A program made the position numbers and the translations under genes. Positions 58,801-64,000 of a stretch of DNA of 64,000 bases are shown here, piece by piece. The notes beneath the pieces were generated by a model, which saw only the letters and a program-made list of their open reading frames with translations, did not search any database and was not told where the DNA came from. The DNA comes from Protonemura montana (Eukaryota; Arthropoda; Insecta; Plecoptera; Nemouridae): positions 1,058,001-1,122,000 of the forward strand of contig OX387609.1 of NCBI GenBank assembly GCA_947568835.1. Reading direction: 5' to 3'. Each line of letters begins with the position of its first letter. The first letter of the stretch is position 1.

Positions 58801-61800
58801 GAAAGGATTTCAGTTATTCACAAACATAACTAATCATTTTCTAAAAAATTGGGAGCGACACTTATAAATTGTTTAGTGCGAGAACAATGCTTTTAATCGA
58901 ATATTTACTTGGAATATTTAAAACCTCTCACAAATTGGTGCACAACCGGGCACTCGAACCATTTAATAAAGTTCCACATCAGCTTTACCTTGTTCTGGTT
59001 TTTAGGACATACATATTATTATTTTTTATTTTTTTTCATAAATCTGTTGTAAATGCAACGTCAGTACTCACTCAGGACTGCAGTTAACAGCGTCGAGGAA
59101 CTCCTGCTGCAGCTTGATCCGTGGGGTGTCCACCTTCTCCGCTGGTAAGATGTTTCTGCACTGCATCAGATCGTAGCTGTCTGCGCCCCAGAGTTTGCTG
59201 AAACCCTGCTGAGCCACCGAGAGCCCCGCCAACTGGGCGTTGATGCCCGCTTCACTGCCCGCCACAGCGCCTGAGTGGGCATTCACAGCGTATATTTCAC
59301 AATTTGCTTATTAGTTTTTAGATGAAATCTGATTTAAATTGCAAACGCTTGCAATGCGCGGGGTATTTTATTATTATCAACACTATAACCGTCTCAAAAA
59401 TCGATTCCCAAACGCGCGGACTTGGACCCCAATCTCCACCTTTCGCGGGTGTTGCTCTAACCAATTGAGCTACTTGGACACTGGCTTTTTGAGAGAATTT
59501 TCATGTATTTGATGAGAATAATGGATCTCCAAGGAGTAGAACCAGCAATTTTTGTGACGGTTATAGTGTTGATAATAATAAAATGCTTATTAGTTAATTA
59601 TTGTTAAGATTTTTTAAATGTAAAGGCCTGTTTTTCAGCGATTAATAGGCTGTTAGCAAACAAAATAATCCTCCGATTGATAGTTTTTAGACTCATGTCT
59701 ACTTGATGTAAACTTAGCACTAGTTTTAACAAAAACTATTTCAACTGGGTTTTGAATGCTAAGTAAAGAACAACTAAATTTCCCAACGATTCGTAACTTG
59801 TGCCTGTTACTTCTTCAAGGACTGCTCTAACCCTTGATAAAGTAACAGGTACAAGTTACAAAACGTTGGGAAATTCAGTTGTTCTTCACTTAGCATTCAA
59901 AACCCAGTTGAAATAGTTTTTGTCAATCTTCTGATTGGCTGTTGCTAAGCAAATAACACAATTAAAGGACCATTACATCCAAAAATAACTCCAAAATTCA
60001 GAGCTGTCATCTGTTGCCAGCAACGGATTGCCAGACTTAAATTTAGAACAGCCGTTTGGAGTTGATTAGAGTTTGGTGGGATATTTAATTACAGGCACTG
60101 AGTCTAATGGTCAGAACCTGAGCAAGTGCATAGGATGGGTTGGGGTACAGAAGAAGGTGTAGAGGGAATAAATGGTTCAATTCTATATTTAATGCAGTAA
60201 TGAAAGAATATGATTAACTGCCCCACACGATTATAAACTTGACAGGTGCAGGATGTTTCGAGGTTAGGTCCGTCGAATGGATTAAAACCACCCATGAATA
60301 CTTATGATAAATAATTATTATATACTTTTAACTATTATATACTTCCTATACTGGTACCACAATATATCAATGGTACTTGGGTTAATTTTAACTCACATCT
60401 GAATTGTTTATAATGTAATGTTTGAAAAATTGGCTTCCGAGCCACCAAATAAACATTATTATTATTAATAATGCAGATGGTACAGACAGTGAAATGATAA
60501 CGCCGGTAATGTTAGGTTAGGTTAGGTTAGGTTAGGTTAGGTTAGGTGCTTACGCAAACATTAAGACAAGAAGAGCTCACCTCGCTGTTGCTGCTGCTGC
60601 GGATAGCGATTGTTTGCCAATTGACTCGTAGGAACTGTGCTTTGTGGATAGCCGTTGGTTCCCGGTGGATGGCTGGCAACACCGGGAACACCGGTTGGAG
60701 GGGGTCTTCCCGTAGGTGGGGCCATTCCCGGATAGGACGCAGACATTGCCGGACCACTTTGAGGCATTCCTGGTCCACTTTGAGGCATTCCCGGACCACT
60801 TTGAGGCATTCCCGGTCCACTTTGAGGCATTCCTGGACTACTTTGATACATTCCTGGACCGCTAGGTGGCATGCCCTGACCACTTTGGGGCATGCCAGGA
60901 CCACTTTGGGGCATGCCAGGACCACTTTGAGGCATGCCAGGACCACTTTGATACATTCCTTGCCCGCTAGGTGGCATGCCAGGACCACTCGGTATAATTC
61001 CAGGTCTAGGAGGCATTCCGCTTTGATTAAGCCCAGTTCCACTAGATGGTAATCCAGGTCTACTCTGAATAATTCCAGGACTATTATTTTGATTAATTCC
61101 TAAACCACTCGGCGACATTCTTGGGTCGCTCGGTGGCATGAGCGGTCCTGGTGGGTTTCCAGTTTGATTGAATCCAAGTCCAGCGGTGGGCATACCAGGG
61201 CTACCGGAGGGCATCGCACCCATAGGCGCCGCACTCTGCAACATTCCAGAACCAAACGGTGGTATTCGTTGCAATCCAGGGCCGGCTTGAGTCGTTCCCG
61301 AGAGCGGTGGTCCCATTCCCGGCAGCTGTCTGCCGATCGCAGAGAGTTGCGGAGGTCCTTCTGACGACGACGGGCCATTAGTCTGCTGTCGGTTTGGCGA
61401 CGGCTGCTGATCGTACGCCGCCATCCTGTTTTCTGTTCTAGGCAACGTGCCCAGCGCATTGGTCCGCGGGATCGGAGGTCCGGCCAACGATTGGATCCCG
61501 CCGCCCGTCGGTTGCAACGTGTGAGTCGCTGCCGAGCTCGCGGGATTGCCACCAAGGATGCCGTGGAAGTTGCCGGCGTTGCTCTGAACCTGCGAGCCCT
61601 GCGGGAATATGCCAGCGTTCGGTTGTCGGGTTTGGTCGTATTGGTTCGCAAACCGTTGAGGGGAACTTGTCGCACTGTACGATGAGGCACTGTTTGTCGT
61701 CACGGGAATGCTAGCAGTTTGATTGGAGTACGATGGTTGCGATGCTTGTCTATTCGGGTCGGTAGGAACCACGTTGCCGCCGGGAAAGATTCCTGCGTTC

Positions 61801-62622
61801 GGAGTTTGATTCATTCCCGGCTGATGCGGAACTGTAATTGTTTGTCCGTACGGCCCGGAACTAGGTCCAAGTCGATGACTAGCTGCGTAGTTTTGCGTCA
61901 CGTTTTGCTGATTTAAGTTGGGAACACTGCCGAAGTTCTTGTAGGTTTGTTGCGGTGGCACTGGAGACATTTGAGGGGGCGTGGCGTTCGGAGTAAGTCG
62001 GTTTATTGCTGTGAGCTGCGTTGGAGCCGGTACAGGGGACGGGTCACGTGAAGACTGGGAAGAGAGACTGCCTGGGGACGAAGAGAAAAACTCAATTAGC
62101 CGTCGGCCGATTTGTTTTTTCGATATCATAATATCAATTAATTATGTGTATTGAATCCAGTCAGTGAATGCAGCCTTGAAAAATTGAAAGCACAGCTGGG
62201 TAAACAAAACTGTAATATGCACTGGTTTGAAGCTTAGGTGTTTCAATCACAAGCAATTGGCAACAGATGATAGTTTAGTCTAGTACCTACTATTTTTAAA
62301 ACTATTAGTCTAATCATTATCTGGTAATCATTACCAGGTATACTTTTGAAATGAGATGTTTTAACATTGAAGTCTATTATATAAATATGTATAATCTTGC
62401 TAGTGAACAAAGTGCAATGCCCCGTGCTTAAGTCGTACTTGGATGGCTGAATTGCTGGTTTCCATTGGTTATGTTTGGAGGGTGCTGTCCCATCATCATC
62501 GGTCTTGGTGCTTTCTCTGGATAAACAGGCGGTCTTCCATTGAACTGTGCTGGTTGTCCGTTCGGTATGAATCCGTCAGAACTCGGCGGGTACTGGTTCG
62601 TAAAACCTCCTGGTCGTGCCAT
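49766..62622 (-). CDS. Sec24AB: Sec24, SEC24A/B class COPII coat subunit (16 coding exons)
   Basis: Sec24 pairs with Sec23 in the inner COPII coat at ER exit sites and binds cargo sorting signals. I joined 16 minus-strand exons: 62439-62622, 60581-62071, 59072-59270, 58692-58794, 57750-57876, 57248-57357, 56601-56832, 55982-56139, 55234-55459, 54569-54722, 53670-53845, 53120-53406, 52490-52627, 51137-51334, 50418-50521, 49766-49877. Lengths sum to 3999 nt, 1332 residues plus stop, with every phase compatible. Layout: low-complexity Pro/Gly/Gln N-terminus (1-~560), zinc finger with Cys 672, 675, 693, 696, trunk (~740-960), beta-sandwich and helical domains (~960-1190), gelsolin-like domain and C-terminal helix (~1200-1332). 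The stretch ending in [13 protein letters not shown] before LRPPQP, and [20 protein letters not shown], are typical of SEC24A/B rather than SEC24C/D. Human SEC24A and SEC24B are of similar size. The start is the ATG at 62622, just after a likely acceptor, so an upstream non-coding exon is probable. Confidence 0.95.
49935..50385. repeat. 68-bp minisatellite in the last Sec24 intron, related to the SINE body
   Basis: Seven copies with starts of the shared motif cctgtccaac at 49943, 50011, 50079, 50142, 50207, 50275 and 50343. Two copies are shorter (63 and 65 bp). The left flank reads ggtgccggcatgcagcctg, then cctgtccaacagcaccaagg, which parallels the minus-strand 5S-SINE body (ggtgccggcacgtagcctac, cctgtcgaagagcaccaagg). 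Open frames on both strands are products of the repeat. Confidence 0.9.
50418..50521 (-). CDS. Sec24AB: Sec24 exon 15 (residues 1262-1295)
   Basis: Encodes [20 protein letters not shown] and [14 protein letters not shown], the conserved LPELDTPES-type segment of the C-terminus. Acceptor ctcgtttccag, donor ATAAG|gtactt (phase 2). The intron that follows holds the 68-bp minisatellite. Confidence 0.93.
51137..51334 (-). CDS. Sec24AB: Sec24 exon 14 (gelsolin-like domain, residues 1196-1261)
   Basis: Encodes [40 protein letters not shown] and [15 protein letters not shown], the core of the C-terminal gelsolin-like fold. Acceptor cattctccag, donor TTG|gtgagt, phase 0 at both ends. Confidence 0.95.
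51955..52112 (-). repeat. Fold-back element in Sec24 intron 13 (copy 4)
   Basis: Right arm only: aaagtaacaggtacaagtta, cgagacgttgggaaatttag, aaatagtttttgttaaaact, acatgagtctaaaaac. Confidence 0.9.
52490..52627 (-). CDS. Sec24AB: Sec24 exon 13 (helical domain, residues 1150-1195; GC donor)
   Basis: Encodes [40 protein letters not shown] and HRINEQ. Acceptor gtgttttgcag. No GT fits at the expected end; the likely donor is CAG|gcaagc, a GC-AG type donor with otherwise strong consensus, phase 0 into exon 14. A GT at CCA|gtacac eight codons earlier would also keep frame but removes residues that usually separate this helix from the gelsolin-like domain. Confidence 0.9.
53120..53406 (-). CDS. Sec24AB: Sec24 exon 12 (beta-sandwich end and helical domain, residues 1054-1149)
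   Basis: Starts [20 protein letters not shown], closing the beta-sandwich, and then gives the helical domain ([44 protein letters not shown]). Acceptor cctgccaccag, donor TAC|gtgagt, phase 0 end. Confidence 0.95.
53513..53604 (-). repeat. Fold-back element in Sec24 intron 11 (copy 5)
   Basis: Partial right arm from acttagtattcaaaacccat to tagacatgagtctaaaaacc; the inner part of the arm is missing. Confidence 0.85.
53670..53845 (-). CDS. Sec24AB: Sec24 exon 11 (beta-sandwich, residues 995-1053)
   Basis: Encodes [20 protein letters not shown] and [20 protein letters not shown], then ALLYTSSK. These residues are among the most conserved in SEC24A/B. Acceptor gattggtcag, donor AAAG|gtatgt (phase 1). 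Confidence 0.95.
54569..54722 (-). CDS. Sec24AB: Sec24 exon 10 (end of trunk, residues 944-994)
   Basis: Encodes [20 protein letters not shown] and [20 protein letters not shown] then RIRCS. This matches the trunk-to-beta-sandwich transition. Acceptor gtaatttcag, donor AGCAG|gtaatt (phase 2). Confidence 0.95.
55234..55459 (-). CDS. Sec24AB: Sec24 exon 9 (trunk, residues 869-943)
   Basis: Encodes [20 protein letters not shown], then [20 protein letters not shown] and [18 protein letters not shown]. All are family landmarks of the C-terminal half of the trunk. Acceptor tatgcttccag, donor CTTT|gtaagt (phase 1). Confidence 0.95.
55982..56139 (-). CDS. Sec24AB: Sec24 exon 8 (trunk, residues 816-868)
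   Basis: Encodes [20 protein letters not shown] followed by a helix and [15 protein letters not shown]. This is the trunk segment that follows the VVxDVE strand in the family. Acceptor ccttgcag, donor ATG|gtaagt, phase 0 end. Confidence 0.95.
56601..56832 (-). CDS. Sec24AB: Sec24 exon 7 (start of trunk domain, residues 739-815)
   Basis: Begins [20 protein letters not shown], the first strand of the vWA-like Sec23/24 trunk, and continues [20 protein letters not shown] with a [11 protein letters not shown] segment. Acceptor actccttgcag, donor GAAG|gtaggt (phase 1). The frame stays open beyond the donor into the intron, but the encoded residues no longer match the family. Confidence 0.95.
56868..57058. 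repeat. Fold-back element in Sec24 intron 6 (copy 6)
   Basis: Both arms: a shortened left arm (atcatgtctacttgatgtta, cttagcactagttttgataa) and a right arm (aaagtaacaggtgcaagtta, caaaacgttgggaaattcag). The left arm stops at gggttt. Confidence 0.88.
57248..57357 (-). CDS. Sec24AB: Sec24 exon 6 (residues 702-738)
   Basis: Encodes [20 protein letters not shown] and then [16 protein letters not shown], the family connector between zinc finger and trunk. Acceptor gatttcag, donor ATG|gtgagt (phase 0). The first split codon gives Leu. Confidence 0.95.
57484..57534 (+). repeat. 48-bp dispersed module in Sec24 intron 5
   Basis: atcgatttgaattgcaaacg, cttgaaatgcctgtggtatt match the module elsewhere; no inverted-repeat element adjoins it. 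Confidence 0.65.
57750..57876 (-). CDS. Sec24AB: Sec24 exon 5 (zinc finger, residues 660-701)
   Basis: Encodes [20 protein letters not shown] and then [20 protein letters not shown]. Four cysteines in CX2C-X17-CX2C form the structural zinc ribbon of Sec23/Sec24. Acceptor tttctttcag, donor GAGC|gtaagt (phase 1). It joins in frame to exon 4 without any intervening exon. Confidence 0.95.
58330..58410 (-). other. Possible 27-codon cassette exon in Sec24 intron 4
   Basis: An 81-nt stretch without stops is bounded by a cccag acceptor and a strong CTG|gtaagt donor. It would insert [20 protein letters not shown] plus NPGRNML between exons 4 and 5 without shifting frame. The family has no insert here, and the acceptor sits in a short tandem repeat (58383-58475), so it may be a chance or cryptic exon. 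Confidence 0.3.
58378..58478. repeat. 21-bp tandem repeat in Sec24 intron 4
   Basis: Units of the form acaggacaaggctgggaaca, about four copies plus shorter acaggaaca units. On the minus strand each full unit supplies a cccag that could act as a 3' splice acceptor, so the number of candidate acceptors grows with copy number. Confidence 0.85.
58692..58794 (-). CDS. Sec24AB: Sec24 exon 4 (residues 625-659)
   Basis: Encodes [20 protein letters not shown] and [15 protein letters not shown], the highly conserved start of the folded Sec24 core. Acceptor ctttcttccag, donor AAC|gtgagt, phase 0 end. Too short to appear as a long open frame; found from splice sites and family similarity. Confidence 0.93.
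58922..58962 (-). repeat. Fragment of tRNA-like element in Sec24 intron 3
   Basis: aaacctctcacaaattggtg, cacaaccgggcactcgaacc corresponds to the right end plus box B of the inverted-repeat element on the minus strand. Confidence 0.5.
59072..59270 (-). CDS. Sec24AB: Sec24 exon 3 (residues 559-624)
   Basis: Acceptor cactcag before GCGCTG, donor CCTGA|gtgagt (phase 2). It encodes the linker ending in [20 protein letters not shown] and LDAVNCSP, which lines up with the family segment just before the first folded part of Sec24 (vertebrate pattern ...LNCNPELFRCT...). Confidence 0.9.
59318..59364 (+). repeat. 48-bp dispersed module next to inverted-repeat element
   Basis: gatgaaatctgatttaaatt, gcaaacgcttgcaatgcgcg, gggt. 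It abuts the left inverted repeat in the same order as at 14227. Confidence 0.75.
59365..59584 (-). mobile_element. Inverted-repeat element with tRNA-like core in Sec24 intron 2
   Basis: Perfect 29-bp inverted repeats at 59365-59393 and 59556-59584 (ends attttattattatcaacac and accgtc); similarity extends about eight bases further inward with one mismatch. The core on the minus strand is tRNA-like: gtccaagtagctcaattggt (box A), acacccgcgaaaggtgg, then ggggtccaagtcc. It has no coding capacity and is 220 bp long. Confidence 0.85.
59683..59936. repeat. Complete fold-back element in Sec24 intron 2 (copy 7)
   Basis: The left arm (cttagcactagttttaacaa, cccaacgattcgtaacttg, cctgttacttcttcaagg) and right arm (aaagtaacaggtacaagtta, caaaacgttgggaaattcag, cttagcattcaaaaccc) are reverse complements over about 110 bp around a spacer of about 20 bp. 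It is the reference copy for the family. Confidence 0.92.
60508..60547. repeat. Short (TTAGG)n tract in Sec24 intron 2
   Basis: About seven TTAGG units immediately downstream of the exon 2 donor. It has the same unit as the large block at 1033-1485. Confidence 0.95.
60581..62071 (-). CDS. Sec24AB: Sec24 exon 2 (large low-complexity N-terminal exon, residues 62-558)
   Basis: A 1491-nt exon that begins after a pyrimidine-rich acceptor (cttcgtccccag) and ends CGAG|gtgagc, phase 1 at both ends. It encodes a disordered region rich in Pro, Gly, Ser, Gln and Met. The last third is a heptapeptide tandem of the form (P/Q)-S-G-P-G-M-(P/Y), followed by a short Gln run. This part of Sec24 is poorly conserved and flexible in known family members. 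The open frame continues upstream to 62129 but the acceptor at 62072-62074 makes the first 19 codons intronic. Confidence 0.9.
60727..60997 (-). repeat. 21-bp coding tandem repeat (heptapeptide) in Sec24 exon 2
   Basis: About 13 units of 21 bp encoding seven residues, mostly SGPGMPQ with PSG, YQS and GQGM variants. It lies inside the large exon and keeps frame, so copy-number change lengthens or shortens the protein in steps of seven residues. Confidence 0.9.
62439..62622 (-). CDS. Sec24AB: Sec24 exon 1 (start codon, residues 1-61)
   Basis: Begins [17 protein letters not shown] and is rich in Pro, Gln, Asn and Gly, like other Sec24 N-termini. Donor CAA|gtacga leaves phase 1; the split codon completes to Ser with exon 2. 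The ATG is the first in frame after a candidate acceptor (cacaccag at about 62640). Joining this exon to the next rests on splice phase and composition, not on strong homology. Confidence 0.75.
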
Positions 62623-62639
62623 TTCACTTTTAAGACTGA
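62623..62639 (-). other. Probable 5' UTR end of Sec24 preceded by an acceptor
   Basis: The minus strand reads tttgtttcacaccag before TCAGTCTTAAAAGTGAA and the ATG. A pyrimidine-rich acceptor this close to the start codon suggests an upstream non-coding exon that I could not place. Confidence 0.4.
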
Positions 62640-64000
62640 CTGGTGTGAAACAAAACAGTAAGTCTTACCTGGAAAATGATAAATACGTCTTAATTGGTGA
62701 CCAATTATGACTCTGGGCCTTGGTCGTCTCCTGTCAAAAAATTGGGTCATGAACACTATCTATCTAGGTCAGTTATGAATCTGTATTTCTGGTTCACCCC
62801 AGAGCCAAGACAGCTTTATCACCATATTAATTCCAGTTACGTGGCGCTTTGCAAGAAATGCTTTAAGAAGCAGAAAATTTCTGGTTTACTTAAAGATAAA
62901 AATGAGCTCGTCATGCAACATATTCATTGACATGTCAAAACCTTGGAAGTTCAACATTTGACAGGTTATTTTCTACACACATTACAAAAGTACAATTACC
63001 AGATCCAGGGCACTCTAAGACAATGCGGAAATTAAATCAATAAATATTCAATATGCACCACTTATCAAACGTCATTAAATTACGTAAATTAACAGAAAGT
63101 TAAAAAAACCCTACACCATTAACCGAACCGACACTTCCTAACTTTCGAAATACTCTAATTCTTATAAAAATCAGTCTAGGAAGAATCCACTATGTAAAAA
63201 TAATATATTTAAATAATAGCAATAATACCTAAACAATGTTATCAATATTTAACAGTTTTTTTAGCCCAAAATCGGCATTTTCACACATCACGTCAAACTG
63301 TGCCTGCCCGAAGACGTGTCACCAACACTCCCACAAAGCAATGCGAGCATGAGTCGTGCTTCGCGGCGTTGCCAGCCGTACAGTCCCGCCTAGAGTTTAA
63401 AAATAAACACCTAAGTCCAAATATTATCAACAATTCCGTTTAATTTTCTTTCATATCATACACATTGAACGCAAATCGGGTGTTTCTTTAATCTTCCAGG
63501 TTTCCAAAATTAATTAAAGTAAACGTCAGATCAAGTGATTTTTTTTTCAGAGTATTTGATCTTCAGTTCCCTTCCTGTAGAAAGTGGTAGAACCTGATTC
63601 ATATATGTGATTCAGCCTGCAGGCCTGTTGCAAAAGTACACAATACAATTACACAATCAAATGAACTGGTAAAAAAATGCCTTTAACCTTCAAACTGTTT
63701 GGTACAAAGCTAGCAAATAGAGAAATCTGTTATTTTTATACAGAAATCAATTCTCAATATGTTTCCCTCTCCATAAATTAAAATGTATCATATCCGATTA
63801 TCTATTGCATAAGTTGTCGAGAATGAGAATGTGTTTGATACAAGCTCATAATAAAACATTATTTCCCTAAATCACAGCGTCTGCAAATAAACAGACTGAT
63901 ATATAAGCGTACCAATGTTTGATATGAAAGATAACTAACTTACAATTATTGCTATTTTCAACCATGGAGTTCAACAAAACGAATTAGTACTGAACTAGTT
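62640..64000. other. Region upstream of Sec24, no coding seen
   Basis: AT-rich except around 63.3 kb. Small open frames here (for example 62694-62930 plus strand) have no recognisable domain or splice support. No tandem array or SINE copy was seen. Confidence 0.6.
63270..63400 (-). promoter_or_regulatory. Candidate Sec24 promoter region
   Basis: The most GC- and CpG-rich stretch upstream of the gene. On the minus strand a TTTTTAAA-like A/T element precedes a ggcggga box and a CpG-containing stretch. It is placed only by composition and position, 650-780 bp upstream of the start codon. Confidence 0.2.

Noticed and set aside
60542-61690. Other long frames on both strands across Sec24 exon 2
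   Set aside because: They are shadows of the 21-bp coding repeat; only the frame that splices to exon 3 fits Sec24.

Overview
The window is nuclear DNA of an animal. It holds one well-supported protein-coding gene with many introns and one tRNA gene; the rest is a dense field of tandem and dispersed repeats. The long (TTAGG)n block at 1033-1485 matches the ancestral arthropod telomere unit, so an arthropod is my weak preference. The block is interstitial and the gene is conserved across animals, so the phylum is not settled. No bacterial, viral or reverse-transcriptase coding region was seen.

Right third (49.77-62.64 kb, minus strand): a Sec24 gene of the SEC24A/SEC24B class, the cargo-selecting subunit of the COPII vesicle coat. 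I reconstructed 16 coding exons. All phases are compatible, 15 introns run GT-AG or GC-AG, and the total is 3999 nt or 1332 residues. The order is a Pro/Gly/Gln-rich N-terminus with a heptapeptide repeat, a CX2C...CX2C zinc finger, trunk, beta-sandwich, helical and gelsolin-like domains. One intron appears to be GC-AG. A possible 27-codon cassette exon lies between exons 4 and 5. Four introns carry copies of a fold-back repeat, and the last intron carries a minisatellite derived from the SINE body described below.

Left two thirds (1-49.7 kb): no protein gene that I can support. A tRNA-Arg(TCT) gene lies at 34.07 kb. The space is filled by (a) a retroposon whose head is 5S-rRNA-derived (SINE3 type), with about ten copies on both strands, three of them with visible target-site duplications; (b) 91-bp tandem arrays made from the 5S-like head of that element, 2 to 11 copies each; (c) other RNA-gene-derived tandem arrays: a 52-bp tRNA-half repeat and a 70-bp tRNA-Ala-like repeat; (d) a short inverted-repeat element with a tRNA-like core and an adjoining 48-bp dispersed module; (e) a fold-back element with ~110-bp arms; (f) unrelated satellites (17, 141, 47, 92, 46, 60, 10, 32 bp) and pentamer arrays (TTAGG, TTGGG). 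Tandem arrays add up to roughly 17 kb of the window by my count.

The unifying observation is that Pol III-transcribed sequences (5S rRNA, tRNA) appear again and again as seeds of tandem arrays. For the 5S element, the sequence suggests how the unit boundary arose: a short repeat (GTTAAGCAAC in the 5S part and GTTAGTACAGCAAC at the start of the body).
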